From Watersipora subatra (Eukaryota; Bryozoa; Gymnolaemata; Cheilostomatida; Watersiporidae), in NCBI RefSeq assembly GCF_963576615.1, contig NC_088715.1:26501963-26565962 (forward strand): a DNA stretch of 64,000 nucleotides. Reading direction: 5' to 3'. The notes under the pieces were generated by a model that did not search any database, was not told where the DNA came from, and saw only the letters and a list, made by a program, of their open reading frames with translations. Positions 1 to 10,622 of this stretch are shown here, in pieces (the first letter of the stretch is position 1; each line of letters opens with the position of its first letter). Made by a program: the position numbers and the translations under genes.

Positions 1-733
1 GAAACGAGCAAGACAAAAATTCATTTTTAAGTTTCGAACTTGATTGTGTCAAAATTTACAAAGGCTCGTCCCTGAGTGGGCTTGAACCACCAACCTCTCG
101 GTTAACAGCTGAACGCGCTAACCGAATGCGCCACAGAGACAACGTAACAGGTTTTTTAATCTGTGAAACGAAGATGACACCTAATTATTTGCTGGTTTTT
201 AATACTGTGCGATTTAAAATTACAAACAATCGTCTACGGCAGAAATTGAACTAACAACTGTTCGGTTACCAAAGGAACATGCTACAAGAATGTGCCACAA
301 AGATAACATGTCAGAATATCTAACCTGTGAAACAAGCAAGACAAAAATTCATTTTCAAGTTTCGAATTTGATTGGTTCAAAATTTACAAGGGCTCGTCAC
401 TGGGTGGGCTTGAACCACCAACTTTTCGGTTAACAGCCGAATGCGATAACCGATTGCACCACAGAGAAAACATATCAGGCTTTTTAATCTGTGAAACGAA
501 GATGACACCTAATTATTTGCTGGTTTTTAATACTACGCTTACTAAAATTAAAAACAATCATCTATGGCAGAAATTGAACTACGAACTCTTTGGTTACCAA
601 ACAAACGCGCTGCCAGAATGTGCCACAAAGAAAACATGTCAAAATATCTAACTTGTGAAACGAGCAAGACAAAAATTCATTTTCAAGTTTCGAATTTGAT
701 TGTGTCAAAATTTATAAATGCTCGTCCCTGGGC

Positions 734-778
<45 letters not shown>

Positions 779-1057
779 TGATTGCGCCACAGAGACAACA
801 TAACAGGTTTTTCAATCTGTGAAACGAGCATGACACCTAATCATTTGCTGGATTTTAAAATTGTGTGTATTAAAATTAAAAACAACCGTCTATGACAGAA
901 ATTGAACTACCAACTGTTCGGTTACCAAACGAACGCGCTGCCAGAATGTGCCACAAAAAAAACATGTCAAAATATCTAACTTGTGAAACGAGCAAGACAA
1001 AAATTCATTTTCAAGTTTCGAATTTGATTGTGTCAAAATTTATAAGTGCTCGTCCCA

Positions 1058-1112
<55 letters not shown>

Positions 1113-1385
1113 TGCCACAGAGACAACATAACAGGCTTTTTAATCTGTGAAACGAGCATGACACCTAATCATTTGCTGGTTTTTAATACTGCACGTATTA
1201 AGATTAAAAACCATCGTCTTTGACAGAAATTGAACTACAAACTGTTCGGTTAACAAAGGAACATGCTACAAGATTATGCTACAACGAAAACATGTCAGAA
1301 TATCTAACCTGTGAAACGAGCAAGACAAAAATTCATTTTCAAGTTTCGAATTTGATTGGTTCAAAATTTACAAGGGCTCGTCCCT

Positions 1386-1426
<41 letters not shown>

Positions 1427-1505
1427 CCGCTAACCGATTGCACCACAGAGACAACATAACAGGCTTTTTAATCTGTGAAACGAGCATGACACCTAATCAT
1501 TTGCT

Positions 1506-1540
1506 GGTTTTTAATACTGCGCGTATTAAAATTAAAAACC
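1506..1540. other. Inverted repeat in the B1-type spacer (example)
   Basis: TTTTAATAC (1509..1517) and GTATTAAAA (1523..1531) are perfect inverted arms around TGCGC, and outer GGTTTTT and AAAAACC can extend the stem past a two-base bulge. It is present in every unit with the B1-type spacer and broken in the other subtypes. It could form a hairpin in RNA or a small cruciform; no function is known to me. Confidence 0.55.
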
Positions 1541-2369
1541 ATCGTCTTTGACAGAAATTGAACTGCAAACTGTTCGGTTACCAAAGGAACATGCTACAAG
1601 ATTGTGCCACAAAGAAAACATGTCAGAATATCTAACCTGTGAAACGAGCAAGACAAAAATTCATTTTCAAGTTTCGAGTTTGATTGTGTCAAAATTTATA
1701 AATGCTCGTCCCTGGGTGGGCTTGAACCACCAACTTTTCGGTTGACAGCCGAACGCGCTAACCGATTGCGCCGCAGAGACAACATATGAGGTTTTTTAAT
1801 CTGTGAAACGAGCATGACACCTAATCATTTGCTTGTTTTTAAAATGGTGTGTATTAAAATTAAAAACAACCGTCTATGCGAGAAATTGAACCAACAACTG
1901 TTTGGTGACCAACCGAACGTGCTACCAGAATGTGCCACAAAGAAAACATGTCAGAATATCTAACCTGTGAAACGAGCAAGACAAAAATTCATTTTCAAGT
2001 TTTGAATTTGATTGTGTCAAAATTTATAAATGCTCGTCTCTGGGTGGGCTTGAACCACCAACCTTTCAGTTAACAGCCGAACGCACTAACCGATTGTACC
2101 GCAGAGACAACATAACAGGCTTTTTAATCTGTGAAACGAGCATGACACCTAATCGTTTGCTAGTTTTTAATACTGTGCGTATTAAAATTAAAAACCATCG
2201 TCTTTGACAGAAATTGAACTACAAACTGTTCGGTTACCAAAGGAACATGCTACAAGATTATGCCACAAAGAAAACATGTCAGAATATCTAACCTGTGAAA
2301 TGAGCAAGACAAAAATTCATTTTCAAGTTTCGAATTTGATTGTGTCAAAATTTATAAATGCTCGTCCCT

Positions 2370-2425
<56 letters not shown>

Positions 2426-2701
2426 ACCACAGAGACAAAATAACAGGTTTTTTAATCTGTGAAACGAGCATGACACCTAATCATTTGCTGGTTTTTAAAA
2501 TTGTGTGTATTAAAATTAAAAACAATCGTCTATGCGAGAAATTGAACCAACAACTGTTTAGTGACCAACCGAACGTGCTACCAGAATGTGCCACAAAGAA
2601 AACATGTCAAAATATCTAACCTGTGAAACGAGCAAAACAAAAATCATTTTCAAGTTTCGAAGTTGATTGTGTCAAAATTTATAAATGCTTGTCCCTGGGT
2701 T

Positions 2702-2746
<45 letters not shown>

Positions 2747-3353
2747 AATTGCGCCACAGAAACAACATAACAGGTTTTTTAATCTGTGAAACGAGCATGA
2801 CACCTAATCATTTGCTGGTTTTTAAAATTGTGTGAATTAAAATTAAAAACAATCGTTTATGCGAGAAATTGAACCAACAACTGTTTAGTGACCAACCGAA
2901 CGTGCTACCAGAATGTGCCACAAAGAAAACATGTCAAAATATCTAACCTGTGAAACGAGCAAAACCAAAAAAACATTTTCAAGTTTCGAAATTAATTGTG
3001 TCAAAATTTACAAAGGCTCGTCTCTGGGTGGGCTTGAACAACCAACCTTTTGGTTAACAGCCGGACGCGCTAACCGATTGCACCACAGAGACAACATAAC
3101 AGGCTTTTTAATCTGTGAAACGAGCATGACACCTAATTATTTTCTGGTTTTTAATACTGCGCTTACTAAAATTAAAAACGATCATCTATGGCAAAAATTG
3201 GAATACAAACTGGTTGGTTACCAAACGAACGTGCTGCCAGAATGTGTCACAAAAAAAACATGTCAAAATATCAAACCTGTGAAACGAGCAAGACAAAAAT
3301 TCATTTTTAAGTTTCGAAGTTGATTGTGTCAAAATTTATAAATGCTCGTCCCT

Positions 3354-3396
<43 letters not shown>

Positions 3397-4002
3397 ACTA
3401 ACCGATTGCACCACAGAAACAACATAACAGGCTTTTTAATCTTTGAACTGAGCATGACACCTAATCATTTGATGGTTTTTAAAAGTGTGTGTATTAAAAT
3501 TAAAAGCAATCATCTATGCGAGAAATTGAACCAACAACTGTTTAGTGACCAACCTAACGTGCTACCAGAATGTGCCACAAAGAAAACATGTCAAAATATC
3601 TAACCTGTGAAACGAGCAAAATAAAAAATCATTTTCAAGTTTCGAAATTGATTGTGTCAAAATTTACAAAGGCTCGTCTCTGGGTGGGCTTGAACAACCA
3701 ACCTTTCGGTTAACAGCCGAACGCACTAACCGATTGTGCCACAGAGACAACATAACAGGCTTTTTAATCTGTGAAAAGAGCATGACACGTAATTGTTTGC
3801 TGGTTTTTAATACTGCGCTTAGTAAAATTAAAAACAATCATCTATGGCAAAAATTGAAATACCAACTGGTTGGTTACCAAACGAACGTGCTGCCAGAATG
3901 TGTCAAAAAGAAAACATGTCAAAATATCTAACTTGTGAAACGAGCAAAACAAAAATTCATTTTCAAGTTTCGAATTTGATTGTGTCAAAATTTACAAAGG
4001 CT

Positions 4003-4076
4003 CGTCCCTGGGTGGGCTTGAACCACCAACCTTTTGGATAAAAGTCGAACGCACTAACCGATTGCACCACAGAGAC
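4003..4076 (-). pseudogene. tRNA-Asn copy with anticodon changed to TTT
   Basis: A monomer-A tRNA whose anticodon loop reads CTTTTAT on the minus strand: the wobble base has changed from G to T, giving anticodon TTT (lysine codons) in a tRNA-Asn body, and the last loop base is also altered. Nearby changes weaken the anticodon stem. Annotation software may call it tRNA-Lys or a low-scoring pseudogene. The body still has Asn-type acceptor and discriminator, so I read it as a decayed copy and not a real Lys tRNA. Confidence 0.7.
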
Positions 4077-4337
4077 AACATAACAGGCTTTTTAATCTGT
4101 GAAACGAAGATGACAACTACTTATTTGCTGGTTTTTAATACTGTGCTTACCAAAACTAAAAACAATCATCTATGGCAGAAATTGAACAAACAACTGTTTG
4201 GTTACCAAACAAACGCGCTGCCAGAATGTGCCACAAAGAAAACATGTCAAAATATCTAACTTGTGAAACGAGCAAGACAAAAGATCATTTTCAAGTTTCG
4301 AATTTGATTGTGTCAAAATTTATAGGTGCTCGTCCCT

Positions 4338-4393
<56 letters not shown>

Positions 4394-4493
4394 ACCACAG
4401 AGACAACAGAACAGGTTTTTTAATCTGTGAAACGAGCATGACACCTAATCATTTGCTGGTTTTAATACTGCGCGTATTAAAATTAAAAACCAT

Positions 4494-4567
4494 CGTCTTT
4501 GACAGAAATTGAACTACAAACTGTTCGGTTACCAAAGGAACATGCTACAAGATTATGCCACAAAGAA
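4494..4567 (-). pseudogene. Monomer B tRNA relic (subtype B1, example)
   Basis: This segment aligns end to end and gap-free with the monomer-A tRNA (49 of 74 identical), so it descends from the same gene. The acceptor strands no longer pair, the A box has lost its GG end, and the B box has T where C closes the T stem. The anticodon loop reads TTGGTAA, so the anticodon position is GGT, not GTT. It is very unlikely to make a tRNA. About 195 such relics exist, one 164 bp after each A copy, in roughly six subtypes told apart by the words GACAG, GCGAG, GGCAG and GGCAA before the relic's T arm and by their leading spacers. Confidence 0.85.
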
Positions 4568-4664
4568 AACATGTCAGAATATCTAACCTGTGAAACGAGC
4601 AAGACAAAAATTCATTTTCAAGTTTTGAATTTGATTGTGTCAAAATTTATAAATGCTCGTCCCT

Positions 4665-4724
<60 letters not shown>

Positions 4725-4996
4725 AAGAGACAACATAACAGGTTTTTTAATCTGTGAAACGAGCATGGCACCTAATCATTTGCTGGTTTTTAAAGTTGTG
4801 TGTATTAAAATTAAAAACAACCGTCTATGCGCGAAATTGAACCAACAACTGTTTGGTGAACAACCGAACGTGCTACCAGAATGTGCCACAAAGAAAACAT
4901 GTCAGAATATCTAACCTGTGAAACGAGCAAGACAAAAATTCATTTTCAAGTTTCGAATTTGATTGTGTCCAAATTTATAAATGCTCGTCCCTGGGT

Positions 4997-5002
4997 GGGC
5001 TC

Positions 5003-5007
<5 letters not shown>
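4997..5007 (-). promoter_or_regulatory. Pol III B box of the canonical tRNA-Asn
   Basis: GGTTCGAGCCC on the minus strand matches the B box consensus GGTTCGANNCC. Most other monomer-A copies read GGTTCAAGCCC, still a permitted purine at that place. Monomer B copies read AGTTCAATTTC, losing the C that closes the T stem. Confidence 0.87.

Positions 5008-5040
<33 letters not shown>

Positions 5041-5052
<12 letters not shown>
5041..5052 (-). promoter_or_regulatory. Pol III A box of the canonical tRNA-Asn
   Basis: TGGCGCAATCGG on the minus strand fits the eukaryotic internal A box that, with the B box, binds TFIIIC. Across the array the main change is C to T at the fourth base (TGGTGC), which keeps D-stem pairing as a G-T wobble. 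Confidence 0.85.
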
Positions 5053-5053
<1 letters not shown>

Positions 5054-5079
5054 AGAGACAACATGACAGGTTTTTTAAT

Positions 5080-5093
5080 CTGTGAAACGAGCA
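5080..5093 (-). promoter_or_regulatory. 14-bp conserved block upstream of tRNA segment (example)
   Basis: TGCTCGTTTCACAG on the minus strand lies 21 to 34 bp before the tRNA 5' end. It is the longest stretch shared by the two spacers, occurring at the same offset upstream of the decayed monomer-B segment, and is kept in most of the roughly 390 monomers while the sequence around it varies. It is followed toward the gene by an A-rich stretch (GATTAAAAAA). It could be an upstream pol III element or a protein site of the satellite; that role is inference from conservation and position only. Confidence 0.4.
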
Positions 5094-5149
5094 TGACACC
5101 TAAATATTTGCTGGTTTTTAATACTGCGCTTACTAAAATTAAAAACAAT

Positions 5150-5313
5150 CATCTTTGGCAAAAATTGAACTACCAACTGGTTGGTTACCAAACAAACGTG
5201 CTGCCAGAATGTGTCACAAAAAAAACATGTCAAAATATCAAACCTGTGAAATGAGCAAGACAAAAATTCATTTTTAAGTTTCGAATTTGATTGTGTCAAA
5301 ATTTATAAATGCT
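5150..5313 (-). repeat. Monomer B of the dimeric unit (example copy)
   Basis: Monomer B is a 74-bp decayed tRNA-like segment (5150..5223) plus a 90-bp spacer (5224..5313). Placed beside monomer A without any gap, the tRNA segments of a typical pair agree at 49 of 74 positions and the spacers at about 56 of 90, so the two halves are ancient duplicates and the 328-bp unit is a dimer. The spacer of B is the 3' flank of the next tRNA-Asn on the minus strand and carries its T-run terminators. The 14-bp block shared with monomer A lies at the same offset (5244..5257), here with one change. Confidence 0.88.
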
Positions 5314-5320
5314 CGTCCCT

Positions 5321-5357
<37 letters not shown>

Positions 5358-5975
5358 AAATGCGGTAACCGATTGCACCACAGAGACAACATAACAGGCT
5401 TTTTAATCTGTGAAACAAAGATGACAACTACTTATTTGCTGGTTTTTAATACTGTGCTTACCAAAATTAAAAACAATCATCTACGGCAGAAATTGAACTA
5501 CCATTTGTTTGGTTACCAGACGAACGGGCTGCCAGAATGTGCCACAAAAAAAACATGTCAAAATATCTACCTTGTGAAACGAGCAAGACAAAAATTCATT
5601 TTCAAGTTTCGAATTTGATTGTGTCAAAATTTATAAGTGCTCGTCCCTGGGTGGGCTTGAACCACCAACGTTTCGGTTAACAGCCGAACGCACTAACCGA
5701 TTGCACCACAGAGACAACATAACAGGCTTTTTAATCTGTGAAACGAGCATGACACCTAATCATTTGCTGGTTTTTAATACTGCGCGTATTAAAATTAAAA
5801 ACCATCGTCTTTGACAGAAATTGAACTACAAACTGTTCGGTTACCAAAAGAACATGCTACAAGATTATGCCACAAAGAAAACATGTCAGAATATCTAACC
5901 TGTGAAACGAGCAAGACAAAAATTCATTTTCATGTTTCGAATTTATTGTGTCAAAATTTATAAATGCTCGTCCCT

Positions 5976-6031
<56 letters not shown>

Positions 6032-6303
6032 ACCACAGAGACAACATAACAGGCTTTTTAATCTGTGAAACGAAGATGACAACTACTTATTTGCTGGTTT
6101 TTAATACTGTGCTTACCAAAGTTAAAAACAATCATCTATGAAGGAAATTGAACTACCAACTGTTTGGTTACCAAACGAACGCGCTGCCAGAATGTGCCAC
6201 AAAGAAAACATGTCAAAATATCTAACTTGTGAAACGAGCAAGACAAAAGATCATTTTCAAGTTTCGAATTTGATTGTGTCAAAATTTATAAGTGCTCGTC
6301 CCT

Positions 6304-6359
<56 letters not shown>

Positions 6360-7286
6360 ACCACAGAGACAACAGAACAGGTTTTTTAATCTGTGAAACG
6401 AGCATGACACCTAATCATTTGCTGGTTTTAATACTGCGCGTATTAAAATTAAAAACCATCGTCTTTGACAGAAATTGAACTACAAACTGTTCGGTTACCA
6501 AAGGAACATGCTACAAGAATGTGCCACAAAGAAAACATGTCAAAATATCTAACTTGTGAAACGAGCAAGACAAAAATTCATTTTCAAGTTTCGAATTTGA
6601 TTGTGTCAAAATTTATAAGTGCTCGTCCCAGGGTAGTCTTGAACCACCAACCTTTCAGTTAACAGCCGAACGCACTAACCGATTGCACCGCAGAGACAAC
6701 ATAACAGGCCTTTTAATCTGTGAAACGAGCATGACACCTAATCGTTTGCTAGTTTTTAATACTGCGCGTATTAAAATTAAAAACCATCGTCTTTGACAGA
6801 AATTGAACTACAAACTGTTCGGTTACCAAAGGAACTTGCTACAAGATTGTGCCACAAAGAAAACATGTCAGAATATCTAACCTGTGAAACGAGCAAGACA
6901 AAAATTCATTTTCAAGTTTCGAATTTGATTGAGTCAAAATTTATAAATGCGCGTCCCTGGGTGGGCTTGAACCACCGACCTTTCGGTTAACAGCCGAACG
7001 CACTAACCGATTGCGCCACAGAGACAACATAACAGGTTTTTTAATCTGTGAAACGAGCATGACACCTAAACATTTGCTGGTTTTTAATACTGCGCTTACT
7101 AAAATTAAAAACAATCATCTATGGCAAAAATTGAAAAACCAACTGGTTGGTTACCAAACGAACGTGCTGCCAGAATGTGTCACAAAAAAAACATGTCAAA
7201 ATATCAAACCTGTGAAACGAGCAAGACAAAAATTCATTTTTAAGTTTCGAAGTTGATTGTGTCAAAATTTATAAATGCTCGTCCCT

Positions 7287-7328
<42 letters not shown>

Positions 7329-7607
7329 TGCTAACCGATTGCACCACAGAGACAACAGAACAGGATTTTTAATCTGTGAAACGAGCATGACACCTAATCA
7401 TTTGCTGGTTTTTAAAATTGTGTGTATTAAAATTAAAAACAACCGTCTATGCGAGAAATTGAACCAACTACTGTTTGGTGACCAACCGAACGTGCTACAA
7501 GATTGTGCCACAAAGAAAACATGTCAGAATATCTAACCTGTGAAACGAGCAAGACAAAAATTCATTTTCAAGTTTCGAATTTGATTGTGTCAAAATTTAT
7601 AAATGCT

Positions 7608-7614
7608 CGTCCCT

Positions 7615-7675
<61 letters not shown>

Positions 7676-7681
7676 AGAGAC
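7608..7681 (-). tRNA. tRNA-Asn-GTT: tRNA-Asn (GTT), one change from canonical
   Basis: It differs from the copy at 4986 only by A for G in the fourth T-loop position (TTCAAGC). All four stems pair and both internal promoter boxes are intact. The proximal T4 terminator is present. It lies one unit before the 7936 copy. Confidence 0.9.
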
Positions 7682-7935
7682 AACATAACAGGTTTTTTAT
7701 TCTGTGAAACGAGCATGGCACCTAATCATTTGCTGGTTTTTAAAATTGTGTGTTTTAAAATTAAAAACAACCGTCTATGCGAGAAAGTGAACCAACAACT
7801 GTTTGGTGAACAACCGAACGTGCTACCAGAATGTGCCACAAAGAAAACATGTCAGAATATCTAACCTGTGAAACGAGCAAGACAAAAATTCATTTTCAAG
7901 TTTCGAATTTGATTGTGTCCAAATTTATAAATGCT

Positions 7936-7952
7936 CGTCCCTGGGTGGGCTC

Positions 7953-7997
<45 letters not shown>

Positions 7998-8009
7998 AGC
8001 CACAGAGAC
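7936..8009 (-). tRNA. tRNA-Asn-GTT: tRNA-Asn (GTT), T loop canonical, one D-stem change
   Basis: This copy pairs with the canonical one 2,950 bp (9 units) earlier and shares its TTCGAGC T loop and its TTTGGAC 3' flank. It differs in the tRNA body by one base in the D stem (GGCTC in place of GGCGC), which breaks one pair. Anticodon GTT and the other stems are intact, so it is a weaker but possible gene. Confidence 0.75.
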
Positions 8010-8270
8010 AACATGACAGGTTTTTTAATCTGTGAAACGAGCATGACACCTAAATATTTGCTGGTTTTTAATACTGCGCTTACTAAAATTAAAAACAATC
8101 ATCTTTGGCAAAAATTGAACTACCAACTGGTTGGTTATCAAACAAACGTGCTGCCAGAATGTGTCACAAAAAAAACATGTCAAAATATCAAACCTGTGAA
8201 ATGAGCAAGACAAAAATTCATTTTTAAGTTTCGAAGTTGATTGTGTCAAAATTTATAAATGCTCGTCCCT

Positions 8271-8307
<37 letters not shown>

Positions 8308-8926
8308 AAATGCGGTAACCGATTGCACCACAGAGACAACATAACAGGCTTTTTAATCTGTGAAACGAAGATGACAACTACTTATTTGCTGGTTTTTAAT
8401 ACTGTGCTTACCAAAATTAAAAACAATCATCTACGGCAGAAATTGAACTACCACTTGTTTGGTTACCAGACGAACGGGCTGCCAGAATGTGCCACAAAAA
8501 AAACATGTCAAAATATCTAACTTGTGAAACGAGCAAGACAAAAATTCATTTTCAAGTTTCGAATTTGATTGTGTCAAAATTTATAAATGCTCGTCCCTGG
8601 GTGGGCTTGAACCACCAACTTTTCGGTTAACAGCCAAATGCAGTAACCGATTGCACCACAGAGACAACATAACAGGCTTTTTAATCTGTGAAACGAAGAT
8701 GACAACTACTTATTTGCTGGTTTTTAATACTGTGCTTACCAAAATTAAAAACAATCATCTATGGCAGAAATTGAACTACCAACTCTTTGGTTACCAAACA
8801 AATGCGCTGCCAGAATGTGCCACAAAGAAAACATGTCAAAATATCTAACTTGTGAAACGAGCAAGACAAAAATTCATTTTCAAGTTTCGAATTTGATTGT
8901 GTCAAAATTTATAAGTGCTCGTCCCT

Positions 8927-8969
<43 letters not shown>

Positions 8970-9247
8970 AATAACCGATTGCGCCACAGAGACAACATAA
9001 CAGGCTTTTTAATCTGTGAAACGAGCATGACACCTAAACATTTGCTGGTTTTTAATACTGCGCGTATTAAAATTAAAAACCATCGTCTTTGACAGAAATT
9101 GAACTACAAACTGTTCGGTTACCAAAGGAGCTTGCTACAAGATTATGCCACAAAGAAAACATGTCAGAATATCTAACCTGTGAAACGAGCAAGACATAAA
9201 TTCATTTTCAAGTTTCGAATTTGATTGTGTCAAAATTTATAAATGCT

Positions 9248-9254
9248 CGTCCCT

Positions 9255-9315
<61 letters not shown>

Positions 9316-9321
9316 AGAGAC
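9248..9321 (-). tRNA. tRNA-Asn-GTT: tRNA-Asn (GTT), one change from canonical
   Basis: Same body as the 7608 copy, with TTCAAGC as the only departure. It is followed on the plus strand by a B relic that joins the beginning of one subtype to the end of another, a sign of exchange at this place. Confidence 0.9.
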
Positions 9322-9903
9322 AACATAACAGGTTTTTTAATCTGTGAAACGAGCATGACACCTAATCATTTGCTGGTTTTTAAAATTGTGTGTATTAAAA
9401 TTAAAAACAACCGTCTATGTGAGAAATTGAACCAACAACTGTTTGGTTACCAAACGAACGTGCTCCCAGAATGTGTCACAAAAGAAACATGTCAAAATTT
9501 CAAACCTGTGAAACGAGCAAAACAAAAATTCATTTTTAATTTCCGAATTTGATTGTGTCAAAATTTATAAATGCTCGTCCCTGGGTGGGCTTGAACCACC
9601 AACTTTTCGGTTAACAGCCAAATGCGGTAACCGATTGCACCACAGAGACAACATAACAGGCTTTTTAATCTGTGAAACGAGCATGACACCTAATCATTTG
9701 CTGGTTTTTAATACTGCGTGTATTAAAATTAAAAACCATCATCTTTGACAGAAATTGAACTACAAACTGTTCGGTTACCAAAGGAACATGCTACAAGATT
9801 ATGCCACAAAGAAAACATCTCAGAATATCTAACCTGTGAAACCAGCAAGACAAAAATTCATTTTCAAGTTTCGAATTTGATTGTGTCAAAATTTATAAGT
9901 GCT

Positions 9904-9910
9904 CATCCCT

Positions 9911-9971
<61 letters not shown>

Positions 9972-10238
9972 AGAGACAACATAACAGGTTTTTTAATCTG
10001 TGAAAAGTGCATGACACCTAAATATTTGCTGGTTTTTAATACTGCGCTTACTAAAATTAAAAACAATCATCTATGGCAAAAATTGAAATACCAACTGGTT
10101 GGTTACCAAACGAACGTGCTGCCAGAATGTGTCACAAAAAAAACATGTCAAAATATCAAACCTGTGAAACGAGCAAGACAAAAATTCAATCTTAAGTTTC
10201 GAATTTGATTGTGTCAAAAATTATAAATGCTCGTCCCT

Positions 10239-10294
<56 letters not shown>

Positions 10295-10566
10295 ACCACA
10301 GAGACAACATAACAGGTTTTTTAATCTGTGAAACGAGCATGACACCTAATCATTTGCTTGTTTTTAAAATTGTGTGTATTAAAATTAAAAACAATCGTCT
10401 ATACGAGAAATTGAACAAACAACTGTTTGGTGACCAACCGAACGCGATACCAAAATGTGCCACAAAGAAAACATGTCAGAATATCAAACCTGTGAAACGA
10501 GCAAGACAAAAATTCATTTTCAAGTTTCGAATTTGATTGTGTCAAAATTTATAAATGCTCGTCCCT

Positions 10567-10622
<56 letters not shown>

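Larger units (their letters stand above)
1..4657 (-). repeat. Array block 1: irregular unit order
   Basis: Fourteen units whose 74-bp tRNA-Asn segments start at 67, 395, 723, 1051, 1379, 1707, 2035, 2363, 2690, 3019, 3347, 3675, 4003 and 4331. Units are more different from each other than in later blocks and I see no repeated multi-unit pattern, so this is the least homogenised stretch. Several copies carry private changes in the acceptor or A box. Confidence 0.85.
4986..5059 (-). tRNA. tRNA-Asn-GTT: tRNA-Asn (GTT), fully canonical copy
   Basis: This 74-nt gene delivers asparagine at AAC/AAU codons. The acceptor stem pairs GTCTCTG with CAGGGAC (one G-T wobble, as in the vertebrate gene), the D stem pairs GCGC with GCGC, the anticodon stem pairs TTCGG with CCGAA around loop CTGTTAA (anticodon at 5023..5025), and the T arm is GGTGG-TTCGAGC-CCACC. 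G73 is the discriminator. No intron is present and CCA is not encoded, as in nuclear eukaryotic genes. From memory it equals the vertebrate tRNA-Asn(GTT) at all positions. It is the only copy I found with both G in the fourth T-loop position and an otherwise unaltered body. Its proximal terminator is weakened: the flank has only three T, and the next T5 is at 4934..4938. Confidence 0.95.
4986..5149 (-). repeat. Monomer A of the dimeric unit (example copy)
   Basis: This is one example of monomer A: a 74-bp tRNA-Asn gene (4986..5059) followed on the plus strand by a 90-bp spacer (5060..5149), which is the 5' flank of the tRNA. Together they are 164 bp, exactly half of the 328-bp unit. The spacer begins after the tRNA 5' end with a T-rich stretch, then the 14-bp block at 5080..5093, then a variable A+T-rich part that differs between unit subtypes. 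Monomer A is repeated 195 times; its tRNA part is much more uniform than its spacer. Confidence 0.9.
4658..9903 (-). repeat. Array block 2: mosaic with 6- and 9-unit offsets
   Basis: tRNA segments start at 4658, 4986, 5314, 5642, 5969, 6297, 6624, 6952, 7280, 7608, 7936, 8264, 8592, 8920, 9248 and 9576. About 4,640..5,625 matches 7,590..8,575 at an offset of 2,950 bp with scattered differences. Units near 4,331 and 6,297 share two rare markers, AAAGATCATT in the A spacer and a one-base deletion in the T-run, at an offset of 1,966 bp, so a 6-unit duplication also took place. Confidence 0.75.

Noticed and set aside
4494-4567. Functional tRNA-Thr(GGT) in monomer B
   Set aside because: The anticodon place reads GGT, but the acceptor stem does not pair, both promoter boxes are damaged and the T stem lacks its closing pair. 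The segment is better read as a relic of tRNA-Asn.
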